Source: Bauldia sp. (lineage in GTDB: Bacteria; Pseudomonadota; Alphaproteobacteria; Rhizobiales; Kaistiaceae). Taken from it: 64,000 nucleotides of DNA. Positions 41,267-52,429 of this stretch are shown in pieces. The first letter of the stretch is position 1; every line of letters begins with the position of its first letter. The notes beneath the pieces are model-generated. The model did no database searches and was not told the DNA's origin. It worked only from the letters and a program-made list of their open reading frames with translations. The DNA lies in the NCBI GenBank assembly GCA_020849325.1, contig JADLGL010000082.1, forward strand, positions 1-64,000. Direction: 5' to 3'. Both the position numbers and the translations under genes were made by a program.

Positions 41267-42163
41267 TTAGCCGATCCCGGAACCCTGCGCCACTGGCCCG
41301 CCCCACGCGGGCGCGACCCTCGTGCGGGCGATCAGAGCGGCGCGGAGGGTGGCCGCGGTAGCGCCGGGGCCGCCATTGCCGACGGGCGCGCCGTCGATCG
41401 ACAGTACCGGCGTCACGAGGGACGTCGCCGAGGTGATGAAAGCCTCGCGGGCGGCGAGCGCCTCGGCGACCGAGAAACGACGTTCGACGAGGGTCAGCCC
41501 CTGCGTCGCCGCGACCTCGAGCAGCACCGCGCGGGTGACGCCGCGGAGGATCATGGCCGTGGTCGGCGCAGTGACGAGTTCGCCCGCCGCGGTCACGATC
41601 CAGGCATTGCTCGACGAGCCTTCGTTGACGAGGCCGTCGGCACCGACGAACCACGCCTCGTTCGCGCCGGCCTCCCGCGCCGCCTGCCTGGCGAGGACGT
41701 TCGGCAGCAGCGACACGGTCTTGATGTCGACCCGCGCCCAGCGCGTCTCGGGCACGGTGACGACGGTAATCCCGGCCTCGCCCTTGATCTTCACTGCCGG
41801 CTTAGACCGCCGCGCCGTGACGACCAATGTCGGCCGCACCGACGGCACCGGGAAGGCGTGGTCACGCGGGGCGACGCCGCGCGTGACCTGCACGTAGGCG
41901 AGGCCGTCGCGAACGTGGTTCCGGCGCACGACCTCGCGGATCACGACGCCGAGCGCCGAAACGGTCATCGGCGTGGCGATCCGGAGTTCGCCCAGCGAGC
42001 GCCCCAGCCGGGCGAGATGGCGCTCGTCCTCGACGAGCCGCCCTCCCCGCACCTCGATGACATCGTAGACGGCGTCGGCGAACTGGAAGCCGCGATCCTC
42101 GATGTGGACGGCCGCTTCCGCGAGCGGGAGGTAGCGGCCGTTGACGTAGGCGATGCGGGACAT
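41267..42163 (-). CDS. D-amino-acid transaminase (class IV aminotransferase)
   Basis: AYVNGRYLPLAEAAVHIEDRGFQFADAVYDVIEVRGGRLVEDERHLARLGRSL...TSATSLVTPVLSIDG. Confidence 0.92.
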   Translation of the reverse strand: MSRIAYVNGRYLPLAEAAVHIEDRGFQFADAVYDVIEVRGGRLVEDERHLARLGRSLGELRIATPMTVSALGVVIREVVRRNHVRDGLAYVQVTRGVAPRDHAFPVPSVRPTLVVTARRSKPAVKIKGEAGITVVTVPETRWARVDIKTVSLLPNVLARQAAREAGANEAWFVGADGLVNEGSSSNAWIVTAAGELVTAPTTAMILRGVTRAVLLEVAATQGLTLVERRFSVAEALAAREAFITSATSLVTPVLSIDGAPVGNGGPGATAATLRAALIARTRVAPAWGGPVAQGSGIG

Positions 42164-42205
42164 GGGGGTTGCTCGGCAGATGGCGACGACGGCGCGCCGG
42201 CGCCG

Positions 42206-43582
42206 CTAGAAGAATTCGAGGCTCACGCGGAACATCTGCTCGACGGCGCGGACCCGCTCGGCGGCGGCATAGAGGATGACGCGATCCTTTGCCTGCACCA
42301 TGAGCCCGCCCTTCGGCATCAGCACCTTGCCGCCGCGATAGATCGCGCCGATGCGGATGCCTTCCGGCAAATCGAGGTCGCGGAGCGGGCGGCCGACGAG
42401 CGGCGACGTTTCCAGCGCTTCCGCCTCGAGCACCTCCGCCTCGCCATTGCCGATCGAGTAGACCGCGCGGATACGGCCGCGGCGGACGTGCTGGAGGACG
42501 CGCGACACGGTGACCGCGCGCGGGTTCACGACGGCGTCGATGTCGAGCCGCGGCGTCAGCCCGCCGAAGGACGGGTCGTTGACGAGGGTCATCGTCCGCT
42601 TCGCGCCGAGGCGTTTCGCCATCACGCAGGCGAGGAGGTTGATCTTGTCGTCATTGGTGACCGCGACGAGCGTATCGGTCTCCTCTATGTCGGCCTCGCG
42701 GAGAATCTCGCGGTTGAGGGCGCTGCCGTTGAGAACGATCGTGGAGCGGAGGTCTTCGGCGATCGCGATTGCCCGTTCCCGCACCGGCTCGATCACCTTC
42801 ACCCGCGTCCGCGCGCCCCGCTTTTCGAGCGCGGAAGCGACGTAGAAGCCGATGTTGCCGCCGCCGGCGATGACGACGCGCTTCGCCTCCTGCTCCTCAT
42901 GGCCGAACACCGACAGCGTGCGGCGGACGTGCTCGGCGTTGGCAACCACGTAGACGAGGTCGCCGGCAAGCATGAAATCCTCGGAATGCGGGACGCGCAG
43001 CACGCCGTTCCGGAAGATGCCCACCACGACGGCTTCGAGGTCGGGGAAAAGCTCGGACAGCTGGTCGAGCGGCGTATCGACGACCGGGCAATCCTGCCGG
43101 CATTCGACGCCGATCACGGCGACCTTGTCGTCGGCGAAGCGGACGATGTCGTCGGCGCCCGGCAGTCCGAGCCGGCGGACCACCATTTCGCCCACCTCGA
43201 CCTCGGGCGAGATGATCACGTCGATCGGCAGGTTCTCGTTCGAGAAGAGGTCGCTCCAGTGCGCCTCCCGATAGGCGGGCGAGCGGATGCGGGCGATCTT
43301 GGTCGGCACGCTGAACAGCGAGTGCGCGACCTGGCAGGCGATCATGTTCACTTCGTCGTTGAGCGTGACGGCGACGATCATGTCGGCGCCCTCCGCACCC
43401 GCTTCGGCGAGGACGTCGGGATGGGCGCCATTGCCGACGATGGCGCGCACGTCCAGCGTGTCGCGCACCGCGTGGACGAGCTGGACCTGGGTGTCGATCA
43501 CCGAGACGTCGTGCTGCTCGGCGGCAAGACGCTCCGCGATGCCGTAGCCGACCTGGCCGGCGCCGCAGATGACTACGCGCAT
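42206..43582 (-). CDS. trkA: Trk system potassium transporter TrkA
   Basis: MRVVICGAGQVGYGIAERLAAEQHDVSVIDTQ...; duplicated TrkA-N/TrkA-C architecture. Confidence 0.96.
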   Translation of the reverse strand: MRVVICGAGQVGYGIAERLAAEQHDVSVIDTQVQLVHAVRDTLDVRAIVGNGAHPDVLAEAGAEGADMIVAVTLNDEVNMIACQVAHSLFSVPTKIARIRSPAYREAHWSDLFSNENLPIDVIISPEVEVGEMVVRRLGLPGADDIVRFADDKVAVIGVECRQDCPVVDTPLDQLSELFPDLEAVVVGIFRNGVLRVPHSEDFMLAGDLVYVVANAEHVRRTLSVFGHEEQEAKRVVIAGGGNIGFYVASALEKRGARTRVKVIEPVRERAIAIAEDLRSTIVLNGSALNREILREADIEETDTLVAVTNDDKINLLACVMAKRLGAKRTMTLVNDPSFGGLTPRLDIDAVVNPRAVTVSRVLQHVRRGRIRAVYSIGNGEAEVLEAEALETSPLVGRPLRDLDLPEGIRIGAIYRGGKVLMPKGGLMVQAKDRVILYAAAERVRAVEQMFRVSLEFF

Positions 43583-43606
43583 GTCAGTGCCTGTCCCGTC
43601 GCCTGG

Positions 43607-44974
43607 TCAATCGATGCTGAGCGACTTCAGCTTCCGGTGGAGCGCCGAGCGCTCCATGCCGACGAACTCTGCGGTCCGCGAAATGTTGCCGCCGAATCGC
43701 GCCAGCTGGGCCGAAAGGTACTCCCGTTCGAAGATCTCCCGCGCTTCGCGGAGCGGCAGCGCCATCAGGTGCTCGCCGCCCTTCTTGCCGGGCGTTGCCG
43801 GCAGCATGTCCCCCACCTCGGCCGGCAGCATGTCGGCGGTGATGACATCGGCGGCGCCGCCGCGCGCGAGGATCAGGAGCCGCTCGACATTGTTGCGGAG
43901 CTGGCGGACGTTGCCGGGCCAGTCATGCGCCTGGAGGACAGCCATCGCGTCGGGCGCCACCTGGCGCGGCGGCAGGCCGGTCTGCCGCGAGATCTGCGCC
44001 ACGAAATGCTCGATCAGCGCCGGGATGTCCTCCCGGCGATCGGCGAGCGGCGGGATCTCGACGCCGACCACCGCGAGGCGGTGGTAAAGCTCGTCGCGAA
44101 GCGCGCCATTGGCGATCTCGGCTTTCAGGTTCCGCGCCGTCGAGGAGATGATCCGGACGTCGACGGTGACCTTGGAGGCCCCGCCGAGGCGCTGGAAGCT
44201 CTGCTCGACGAGGACGCGGAGCATCTTGCCCTGCGTCTCCCGCGGCATGTCGGCGATCTCGTCGAAATAGAGGGTGCCGCCATCGGCCTCCTCGAGCGCG
44301 CCGACTTTTCGCGTGCCGGTGCCGTTCATCTCGGTTCCGAACAGTTCGTGCTCCATCCGGTCGGCGACGATGGTCGCGGAATGGAGGAGCGCGAACGGCC
44401 CGGAGCTCCGTGCCGAATAGGAGTGGATGAGACGCGCCACGAGTTCTTTCCCCGAGCCCGACGGGCCGGAGATGAGGACGCGGCTGTTGGTTTTGGCGAT
44501 CTTCTCGACCTGCTGGCGGAGCTGGTTCACGGCCGGCGACGAGCCGACGAGGCCGAGCGTGTCGCCGAGCCGTTCCTGCAGTTCCCGGAGCTGGCGGCGG
44601 ACGCGGTAGGATTCGAGCGCGAGTTTCGCGACGAGGATCAGCCGGTCGGCCTTGAACGGCTTCTCGATGTAGTCGTAGGCGCCGCGCTTGATCGCCGAGA
44701 CGGCGGTCTCGACGTTGCCGTGACCGGAAATCATCACGATCGGGATGTCGTCGTAGCGGCGGCGGATCTCGTCGAGGAGAGCGAGCCCGTCCATCCGGCT
44801 GCCCTGGAGCCAGATGTCGAGGAAGACCAGCGACGGGCGCCGCTTGCCGATCTCGGCGAGCGCCTGATCGGCATCGCCGGCGACGCGCGTGCCGTGCCCC
44901 TCATCCTGGAGGATGCCCGCTACGAGCTCGCGGATGTCGGCTTCGTCGTCGACGATCAGAATGTCAGACGTCAT
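43607..44974 (-). CDS. ntrX: Nitrogen regulation response regulator NtrX
   Basis: ILIVDDEADIRELVAGILQDEGH..., AAA+ sigma54 interaction domain, C-terminal Fis-type HTH. Confidence 0.95.
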   Translation of the reverse strand: MTSDILIVDDEADIRELVAGILQDEGHGTRVAGDADQALAEIGKRRPSLVFLDIWLQGSRMDGLALLDEIRRRYDDIPIVMISGHGNVETAVSAIKRGAYDYIEKPFKADRLILVAKLALESYRVRRQLRELQERLGDTLGLVGSSPAVNQLRQQVEKIAKTNSRVLISGPSGSGKELVARLIHSYSARSSGPFALLHSATIVADRMEHELFGTEMNGTGTRKVGALEEADGGTLYFDEIADMPRETQGKMLRVLVEQSFQRLGGASKVTVDVRIISSTARNLKAEIANGALRDELYHRLAVVGVEIPPLADRREDIPALIEHFVAQISRQTGLPPRQVAPDAMAVLQAHDWPGNVRQLRNNVERLLILARGGAADVITADMLPAEVGDMLPATPGKKGGEHLMALPLREAREIFEREYLSAQLARFGGNISRTAEFVGMERSALHRKLKSLSID

Positions 44975-44977
44975 GAC

Positions 44978-47341
44978 TCACTCGGCAACGGGGGCTAGGG
45001 CGTCGTTGTCGGCGGCCGCAATGGCCGCCCGTGGGGAAAGTCTGGCTACCGCCTCGCCGGGCGAGGCGTCCTTGGACCCATCAAGTTCGGGGAAAGTAAG
45101 GCGGATCATGGCGCCGCGGCCGCCACCGGCAACGGCGGGCGCATCGAGGAGATCGATGCGGCCGGCATGGTCTTCGACGATTTTCTTCACGATGGCCAGT
45201 CCCAGGCCGGTGCCCTTCTCGCGCGTCGTCATGTAGGGCTCGAGCATCAGCTGACGGTTCTCCCGCGGCAGGCCGACGCCGTTGTCGATCACGTCGAGCA
45301 CGATCGACCGGTCGACGATCCCGGCGCGCACCTCGATCCGTCCCTTGTCGGTCCGGTCCGGTACGGCGGTGATGGCCTCCGTCGCGTTCTTGATGAGGTT
45401 CGTCAGCACCTGGGCGATGAGCCGCTCGTCGAACCGGCCGACCAGCGGATGCTCCGCCATCTGGAGCCTGATCTCGATGTCGGGGTAGCCGGTCTGCATC
45501 ATGAAGACGGCCTCGCGCAGCGACTTCCGGAGGTCGTGCGGAGCGAGCGCGGGCTTCGGCATGCGGGCGAAGGACGAGAACTCGTCGACCATGCGGCCGA
45601 TGTCGCCGACCTGCCGGATGATCGTGTCGATGCACTGGTCGAAGATATCGCGGTCGTCGACGACGGTCCGCCCGAATTTTCGCCGCAGGCGCTCGGCCGA
45701 GAGCTGGATCGGCGTCAGCGGGTTCTTGATCTCGTGCGCGATGCGGCGGGCGACGTCGGCCCAGACGGCGGTGCGCTGGGCAGTGACGAGGTCGGTGATG
45801 TCGTCGAGCGTGACGACGTAGCCGCTCGCAGCCGTCGCGCCTTCGTTGGTGACGCGGACATTGATCGTGCGCGAGCGGCCGCCGCGGGCGAGCCCGATCT
45901 GCGTCTGGTGCTCGCGCTCGCGGTCGCGCGCGCCGAACGCTGCGGCAATGGCGGGCGCGAGTTCGGGCACCAGCGTGCCGACGGGCGCGCCGATGGCGGT
46001 GGCGACGTCGAGGTCGAGGAGTCGCAGCGCCATGCGGTTGAGGATGGTCACCCTCCCCTCGCCGTCGACGCCGACGACGCCCGCCGTGACGCCCGAAAGC
46101 ACCGCCTCCATGAAGCGGCGGCGGGTATCGATCTGCTCGTTCGCCTCGAGGAGATCGCTCCGCTGGCCGCGAAGCTGCGCGGTCATCTTGTTGAAGGACG
46201 AACTGAGCGCCGCGAGATCGCCATCACGCCGGTCGACCGGAACGCCGACGTCGAGATCGCCGCTCGCGACATGATCGGACGCGGCGATGAGGCGGCCGAT
46301 CGGCGAGACGAGGCGGTTGGCGACGGCGAGGCCGAGCCAGATCGCGGTCGCCAGAACGATGAGCGCGACGCCGAAATAGATGAGGCCGAACACCGCCTGC
46401 ATGCCCGAGCGGATCGCCATCAGGCCCGCGAACTCGACGGCGTTGTCGGCCGCGAGGTTCACGTAGTTGAGGGCAAGCGGATCGAAGCGGACGACGATGT
46501 AGAGGTAGAGGCCGCCCTCGAAGACGTCGTCGAAGTTGGCGAGCTTCACGATGCCGCCGGCGAAGGCGACGATCGTCCCGTCAGCGTCCTCGATCGGCTT
46601 CGGCGGGATGATCGCGGCGCGGAGCTGGTTCGTCGCGGCCTCCGTCAGAGCCGCCGGAGGCGGACGGGGCAGCGATTGCTGGGTGCTGTAGGTGGCCTGG
46701 AGGATCGGGTCGCCGGCCTGCGAAACGAGGAATACGCCCGGCACCCCGTAGGCATCGGGCAGCGCGTCGAGGAAGTCCTGGAACGGCTCGCTGCTGAAGA
46801 CGCTGAGGAGCCCGCGATTGGCGTCGATGTCGGCTTTCATCGCGTCGATGACGGTGACGAGCGAATTCAGCTGGGTCGCGTTGTAGGTCTCGGCGACCAT
46901 CGTCGAGTTCTCGACGATCGCCTGCGTCCGGGACGAGAACCAGTGATCGACGCCCTGGGCGAAGGTGACGTTCGCGACCACTGCGACCAGGAGCGCCGGC
47001 GTGACCGCGACGATCGCGAACAGCGCGACGATGCGGATGTGAAGCCGCGCCGCCGCCTCGCCGCGCCGTCTCGCCATCCACAGGCGCGCGATCTCGATCC
47101 CGACCGCGCCGAGGAGGCAGACGAGGAGAATGCCGTTGATGACGAGCGCGAGCGTGACCGTGCCCGGCGTCGGCTCGATCGCAGTGAGGCCGAGGAAGAT
47201 GAAGAACGTCGCCGACGCGGCAAGCAGAGCGAGAACGGCGGAGGCATAGCCGAACAGGCGCACCCAGCGGTGCCCGGCCACGCCGCGCGCCGAGGGCGGC
47301 AATGGGACCGAGTCGCCGGAGACTGGTGCCGTAGTCGTCAA
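44978..47341 (-). CDS. ntrY: Nitrogen regulation sensor histidine kinase NtrY
   Basis: Multi-TM N-terminus, [41 protein letters not shown] start inferred. Confidence 0.94.
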   Translation of the reverse strand: MTTTAPVSGDSVPLPPSARGVAGHRWVRLFGYASAVLALLAASATFFIFLGLTAIEPTPGTVTLALVINGILLVCLLGAVGIEIARLWMARRRGEAAARLHIRIVALFAIVAVTPALLVAVVANVTFAQGVDHWFSSRTQAIVENSTMVAETYNATQLNSLVTVIDAMKADIDANRGLLSVFSSEPFQDFLDALPDAYGVPGVFLVSQAGDPILQATYSTQQSLPRPPPAALTEAATNQLRAAIIPPKPIEDADGTIVAFAGGIVKLANFDDVFEGGLYLYIVVRFDPLALNYVNLAADNAVEFAGLMAIRSGMQAVFGLIYFGVALIVLATAIWLGLAVANRLVSPIGRLIAASDHVASGDLDVGVPVDRRDGDLAALSSSFNKMTAQLRGQRSDLLEANEQIDTRRRFMEAVLSGVTAGVVGVDGEGRVTILNRMALRLLDLDVATAIGAPVGTLVPELAPAIAAAFGARDREREHQTQIGLARGGRSRTINVRVTNEGATAASGYVVTLDDITDLVTAQRTAVWADVARRIAHEIKNPLTPIQLSAERLRRKFGRTVVDDRDIFDQCIDTIIRQVGDIGRMVDEFSSFARMPKPALAPHDLRKSLREAVFMMQTGYPDIEIRLQMAEHPLVGRFDERLIAQVLTNLIKNATEAITAVPDRTDKGRIEVRAGIVDRSIVLDVIDNGVGLPRENRQLMLEPYMTTREKGTGLGLAIVKKIVEDHAGRIDLLDAPAVAGGGRGAMIRLTFPELDGSKDASPGEAVARLSPRAAIAAADNDALAPVAE

Positions 47342-47513
47342 ATGTCCTGTCCGAAAGCCTAGCGAACCCGCGGCCTTCGCGTGGTCGCCGACATCTGGGC
47401 GGTGGGGATTCCACCAGCAATGTGGCGAGAATGCAACAGGTTTGGCGTGCGGGCCGGCAACCGTACCGGAGAGGCGGCTGGCTGCGGATGGAACGGGCAC
47501 AGCCGGCCGGCGT

Positions 47514-48101
47514 CTATGGAGCGGTGAGCTCCCGAGACAGAAGGCTCACTGTCTGATTGAGGCCGATACCGTCCATTCTTCGCAGCAGTTCGGCTGCCGT
47601 GAGTTCGGGCTTCTGAAACCGCTCCCTCATGGCCCTGATTGCGATCACCGCTCGTTGCTGGTGGCCGGCGATCACGCCGGCGAGGAACTCATCCGTCGTC
47701 GAAACACCGATATGCAACGGCTGGAGGGCGGCCGGCGGGAAGTGCCGAACGTTCTCCGTGACGATCACGTTTGATCCGCTCGCATTCGCGGCTGCCAGGA
47801 CGTGGCGGTCGCCATCATCCGGAAGAACTATCGAGGAAGAGAGGACTCGCCCCCGCTCGACGACGGCATCCGGAAAGGCCCGGCGGATTGCGTTCAACGC
47901 ACGCGCCGCCTTCGGCAACGCTTCAGGATCACCCTTCCTGTCGAGGATCGTCGCCACGGCGCGTTCTATCTCGACGAGCGTCTGCGGGGACCATCGGGGA
48001 CGAAACATTCCCGCGGCAGCAAGACTCAGGACCAGGTTTCTCGGAAGTGCGCCGGCCAGAACGCAGGCGTCGATCGTCGCGGTGTAGGGAATCGCCCGCA
48101 C
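47514..48101 (-). CDS. PIN-domain toxin
   Basis: YTATIDACVLAGALPRNLVLSLAAAGMFRPRWSPQTLVEIERAV...DGDRHVLAAANASGSNVIVTENVRHFP. Confidence 0.87.
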   Translation of the reverse strand: MRAIPYTATIDACVLAGALPRNLVLSLAAAGMFRPRWSPQTLVEIERAVATILDRKGDPEALPKAARALNAIRRAFPDAVVERGRVLSSSIVLPDDGDRHVLAAANASGSNVIVTENVRHFPPAALQPLHIGVSTTDEFLAGVIAGHQQRAVIAIRAMRERFQKPELTAAELLRRMDGIGLNQTVSLLSRELTAP

Positions 48102-48116
48102 CGCCGGTCCGATCGC

Positions 48117-48572
48117 CTAGACGAGATCCGCGTCGATGGCCGCCAGCTCCGCCAGCGCCGCTGCCCGGTCGGCGTCCCGCTCGGTCCGATAGTCGAGAGC
48201 CGCCTCGGCGCTGATCCGCCGGTGCCGACCGACGGTCTCGTACTTCATCTTTCCCTGATCGAGGAGCTTGATGAGGTGCGGTCGAGAAACGTTCAGGAGG
48301 TCGGCTGCCTGCTGGGTCGTGAGCATGTGCCGCTTCGGCACGAGCGTGACCGCCCGCCCGCTGCCGACATGCTGCAGCAAATCGAGGAGTGCTTTCGCCA
48401 CGCCGGGTGCAAGCACTACGTCGGCCTGCCGACCCCTTTCGGCCACCAGCCGGAATCTGGTCGGCTCGTCCGGCATGATCTCGTCGGCCAGGATCATCCT
48501 CAGGCGATTTGCGCTCTCGATCTCGACGTCGGAAGGCATCCGATCATCGAAGACATGCGTTCTCGCGGCCAT
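48117..48572 (-). CDS. Excisionase-type HTH antitoxin
   Basis: MLTTQQAADLLNVSRPHLIKLLDQGKMKYETVGRHRRISAEAALDYR; directly upstream of PIN gene. Confidence 0.88.
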   Translation of the reverse strand: MAARTHVFDDRMPSDVEIESANRLRMILADEIMPDEPTRFRLVAERGRQADVVLAPGVAKALLDLLQHVGSGRAVTLVPKRHMLTTQQAADLLNVSRPHLIKLLDQGKMKYETVGRHRRISAEAALDYRTERDADRAAALAELAAIDADLV

Positions 48573-48601
48573 GCTCCCCTTCTCCGGTGCCCAGCCCGGC
48601 G

Positions 48602-48629
48602 AATATAGGATGGCGTTCCGTAAACGCAA
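48602..48629 (-). promoter_or_regulatory. Candidate promoter/operator of HTH-PIN TA pair
   Basis: Reverse strand TTGCGT-16 bp-TATATT, with inverted repeat GCGTT-tacgg-AACGC (48613-48627). Confidence 0.5.
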
Positions 48630-48685
48630 TATTCGAAACGCACCGGCTCTGTTCTGTCAGTCGAACCGATTCGCCGAGGGCAGCG

Positions 48686-50131
48686 CTACCGGCTCGAGCG
48701 GATGACCTGGATTTCGAGGTCCTGGATCTTCTTCCGCAGGGTGTTGCGGTTCACGCCGAGGAGTTCTGCCGCCTTGATCTGGTTGCCGCGGGTCGCGGCG
48801 AGCGCGGCGCTGATCAGCGGGTATTCCACCTCACGCAGGATGCGATGGTAGAGGCCGGGCGGCGGCAGGGCGTCGTGGAAGCCGTTGAAGTAGTCCGAGA
48901 GGTGCCGCTCGACGGACCTGCCGAGGGTCTCCTCCTCGCCGGTGCCACCCTCGGGTGCCGGGGGCAGCGGCGGAGTCGTGTCGAGCTCCGCCTCGATGAT
49001 CGCTTCGGTGATCACCTCCTGCGGGTAGAGCGCGGCGAGGCGGCGGATGAGGTTTTCGAGCTCGCGGATGTTGCCCGGCCAGCGGTAGCGCCGGAGGCGG
49101 TCGACGGCGGCGGTCTCGATCTGCTTCGGCGGCAGGCCTTCCTTTTCGCCGAGCGTGAAGAAATGGCGGATCAGGTCGGGGATGTCCTCGGTGCGCTCGC
49201 GGAGAGCCGGTAGCCGGATCGGAACGACGTTGAGGCGGTAGAAGAGGTCCTCGCGGAAGAGGCCCTGGTTGATGAGCGCCCGGAGGTCCTTGTTGGTCGC
49301 CGCGATGATGCGGACGTCGGTCTTGATCGGCGTCCGGCCGCCGACGGTCGTGTATTCGCCCTGCTGCAGCACGCGGAGAAGCCGCGTCTGCGCCTCCATC
49401 GGCATGTCGCCGATCTCGTCGAGGAAGAGCGTGCCGCCGTCGGCCTGCTCGAACCGGCCGGCGCTCCGCGCCTGGGCACCGGTGAAGGCTCCCTTCTCGT
49501 GGCCGAACAGTTCCGCCTCGACGAGATCGCGCGGGATCGCCGCCATGTTGATGGCGACGAACGTCCCCGTCCGGCGCTTGCCGTAATCGTGCAGCGCGCG
49601 GGCGACGAGCTCCTTGCCGGTGCCGGATTCGCCGGCGATCATCACGGTGAGGTCGGTCTGCATCAGGCGGGCGAGGATGCGGTAGATCTCCTGCATCGCC
49701 GGGGAGCGGCCGACGAGCGGGATGTTGTCGTTGACGTCGGGCCCCGCCTCGAGCCGCTTCGACTTCGGGCCGGACAGCGCGCGGCCGACGATGGCGATGA
49801 GCTCCTTGAGGTCGAACGGCTTCGGCAGGTAGTCGTAGGCGCCGCGCTCCGAGGCGCGGATCGCGGTCATGAACGTGTTCTGCGCGCTCATGACGATGAT
49901 CGGCAGGTCCGGCCGGACGCGCTTGATCCGGGGCAGGAGGTCGAACGCGTTCTCGTCGGGCATGACGACGTCCGTGATGACGAGGTCGCCATCGCCCCGG
50001 CTCACCCAGCGCCACAGCGTTGCCGCGTTCGACGTCAGCCGGACTTCGTATCCGGCCCGGGACAGCGCCTGGTTCAGGACGGTCCGGATGGCCGAGTCGT
50101 CGTCGGCGACGACGATGGTTCCGAGGGCCAT
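48686..50131 (-). CDS. ntrC: Nitrogen regulation protein NR(I), NtrC
   Basis: [38 protein letters not shown]..., AAA+ [16 protein letters not shown]-terminal Fis HTH. Confidence 0.97.
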   Translation of the reverse strand: MALGTIVVADDDSAIRTVLNQALSRAGYEVRLTSNAATLWRWVSRGDGDLVITDVVMPDENAFDLLPRIKRVRPDLPIIVMSAQNTFMTAIRASERGAYDYLPKPFDLKELIAIVGRALSGPKSKRLEAGPDVNDNIPLVGRSPAMQEIYRILARLMQTDLTVMIAGESGTGKELVARALHDYGKRRTGTFVAINMAAIPRDLVEAELFGHEKGAFTGAQARSAGRFEQADGGTLFLDEIGDMPMEAQTRLLRVLQQGEYTTVGGRTPIKTDVRIIAATNKDLRALINQGLFREDLFYRLNVVPIRLPALRERTEDIPDLIRHFFTLGEKEGLPPKQIETAAVDRLRRYRWPGNIRELENLIRRLAALYPQEVITEAIIEAELDTTPPLPPAPEGGTGEEETLGRSVERHLSDYFNGFHDALPPPGLYHRILREVEYPLISAALAATRGNQIKAAELLGVNRNTLRKKIQDLEIQVIRSSR

Positions 50132-50136
50132 GGGCG

Positions 50137-51255
50137 TCAGGTCTCCTCGATGTTCGGGTCGCCGGAGTAGGCCGGCATCAGGACCCGGAAAGTGGTTCGG
50201 CCGGGCTGGGAGTCGCATTCGATGACGCCGCCATGGTCGCCGATGATCTTGGCAACCAAAGCAAGCCCGAGGCCAGTTCCGTTGGGCTTGGTGGTCACGA
50301 ACGGATCGAAGAGATGCGGCAGGATATCGGGCGGGACGCCTGGACCGTTGTCGCGGACGCCGAATTCGAGCGGCAGCGCCACCTTGTTGGAGCTGCCCTG
50401 GACCGAGAAGCGCACGCCCGGCCGGTAGGCGGTCGAGAGCATGATCTCGCCGTGCTTGGCATCGTGGCCGATCGCTTCCGCCGCGTTCTTCACGAGGTTC
50501 AGGAACACCTGGATGAGCTGATCGCGGTTGGCATAGACGGGCGGGAGCGACGGATCATATTCCTCGAGGAACGTGACGTTACGGGCAAAGCCCGACTGGG
50601 CGAGCCGCTTCACGTGCTCGAGCACGACGTGGATGTTGACCGGCTCGCGCTCGATCGGCCGCTCGTCCGAAAACACCTCCATCCGGTCGACCAGTTTCAC
50701 GATCCGGTCGGCCTCGTCGCAGATGAGCCGCGTCAAGGCGCGGTCGTCGTCCTCGACGTTGGTCTCGAGGAGCTGCGCCGCGCCGCGGATGCCGGACAGC
50801 GGGTTCTTGATCTCGTGCGCCAGCATCGAGGCGAGCCCGGTGACGGTACGCGCCGCGCCGCGGTGGGTGAGCTGGCGGTCGATCTTCTCGGCCATGGTCC
50901 GCTCCTGCAGCATCAGGACGACCGAGCCCTCGGCCGGCGAGGCGTAGATGTCGACGATGCGCTCGACACCGGTGCGTGGCGTGCCGATGTCGACGCGATA
51001 TTCGCTGACGGCCGAATCGCGCGTCCGGACCTGCTCGATGAGCGCAAGCAGCGGGCTGCCGAACGGCACGAAGCTGTCGATGTGGCTGCGGCGCAGGACC
51101 GCGGCGGAGGTACGGAAGAAGGTCTCGGCGGCAGAATTCGCCTGGGCGATGCTGCCGTCGGGCGCGATGAGGACGACGGGGTGCGGCAGCGCGTCGAGGA
51201 GCGCTGCCGCAGGGAGGCCCTGGGCGTGGGCAACTCCGGGATCGACGGCGTTCAT
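50137..51255 (-). CDS. ntrB: Nitrogen regulation histidine kinase NtrB
   Basis: PAS domain then [22 protein letters not shown]...[40 protein letters not shown]. Confidence 0.96.
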   Translation of the reverse strand: MNAVDPGVAHAQGLPAAALLDALPHPVVLIAPDGSIAQANSAAETFFRTSAAVLRRSHIDSFVPFGSPLLALIEQVRTRDSAVSEYRVDIGTPRTGVERIVDIYASPAEGSVVLMLQERTMAEKIDRQLTHRGAARTVTGLASMLAHEIKNPLSGIRGAAQLLETNVEDDDRALTRLICDEADRIVKLVDRMEVFSDERPIEREPVNIHVVLEHVKRLAQSGFARNVTFLEEYDPSLPPVYANRDQLIQVFLNLVKNAAEAIGHDAKHGEIMLSTAYRPGVRFSVQGSSNKVALPLEFGVRDNGPGVPPDILPHLFDPFVTTKPNGTGLGLALVAKIIGDHGGVIECDSQPGRTTFRVLMPAYSGDPNIEET

Positions 51256-52301
51256 GCCGCCCTCCGGACATCGCGGGGGGTGGCGGCAGCACCGCGGAGG
51301 ACTGCGATCACCTCGGCCGGATCGTCGGAACGGAACAGCCGGGCGCGGAGCGCGGTGTCCCCGCCCCCGCCGGCGGCGATGATGCGGTCGAGATACCAGC
51401 CGAGATGTTTTCGCGCCGCGCGGATTCCGACGCCGGCGCCGTAGTGGGCGAGGAGGCCGGAATAGTGCTCCGCGGCGCGCTCGGCGATTTCCGCCGCGCT
51501 CCGCGGGGCCACCGCCTCGCCGCGCGCCGCGCGGACGATGTCGCCGGGCAGCCAGGGCTGGCCGTAGGCGGCGCGGCCGAGCATGACGCCGTCGGCGCCC
51601 GACGCCGCGAGAGCGGCTTCGGCATCGGCGAGGTTGCCGATGTCGCCATTGACGATCACCGGCAGCGAGGTGGCGGCCTTCACCGCGGCAACCGCCGACC
51701 AGTCGGCGCTTCCGTCGTAGAACTGGCAACGCGTGCGGCCGTGGACGGTGATCATCTGCACGCCGGCCCGCTCGGCCCGAGCCGCGAGATCGGGCGCGTT
51801 GAGCGAGCGTTCGTCCCAGCCGAGACGCATCTTCAGCGTCACCGGTTTCGTCGTCGCTTCGACGGTGGCGATGATGAGCGTCTCGGCGTGGTCGAGGTCG
51901 CGCATCAGCGCGGAGCCGGAATAGCCCGACGTCACCTTCTTGGCCGGGCAGCCCATGTTGATGTCGATGACATCGGCGCCGGCGGCCTCGGCGGCGCGCG
52001 CACCCTCCGCCATCCACCGCGCCTCGCGGCCGGCGAGCTGGATGACGTGCGGGCCGATGCCGGTCGCCTCGCTGCGGAGGGTCGATTCCTCGTCGCCGCG
52101 GGCGAGGAGTTCGCTCGCGATCATCTCCGAGACGACGAGTCCTGCCCCTGCTTCGGCCGCGATGGCCCGGAACGGCCGGTCGCTCACGCCGGACATCGGC
52201 GCGAGGAAGACGCGGTTCGGCAGCTCCACCGGGCCGAGGCGGAGCGGTGTCGCGAGAATTGCGGCAGTTCTGCCTATTTCGTAGGCGTTGTTGTCTATCA
52301 T
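51252..52301 (-). CDS. dusB: tRNA-dihydrouridine synthase DusB (NifR3)
   Basis: [35 protein letters not shown]...[23 protein letters not shown]. Confidence 0.96.
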   Translation of the reverse strand: MIDNNAYEIGRTAAILATPLRLGPVELPNRVFLAPMSGVSDRPFRAIAAEAGAGLVVSEMIASELLARGDEESTLRSEATGIGPHVIQLAGREARWMAEGARAAEAAGADVIDINMGCPAKKVTSGYSGSALMRDLDHAETLIIATVEATTKPVTLKMRLGWDERSLNAPDLAARAERAGVQMITVHGRTRCQFYDGSADWSAVAAVKAATSLPVIVNGDIGNLADAEAALAASGADGVMLGRAAYGQPWLPGDIVRAARGEAVAPRSAAEIAERAAEHYSGLLAHYGAGVGIRAARKHLGWYLDRIIAAGGGGDTALRARLFRSDDPAEVIAVLRGAAATPRDVRRAA

Positions 52302-52429
52302 TTAGGCACTTTGGCTTGTGCCTATATCTTAACCAGTCATGCCTGAGGAGCAAGCGAAAAAGCGTTGACGCGCCGGGCGGGCTGATGCTTCGCTGGCGCC
52401 GATCCCGCCCCGCGACTGCCTCGAGAGCC

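Noticed and set aside
41858-44998. 1046-aa + strand ORF opposite trkA/ntrX
   Set aside because: Antisense shadow ORF of well-supported genes; low-complexity Asp/Arg/Glu/Val-rich translation typical of high-GC DNA
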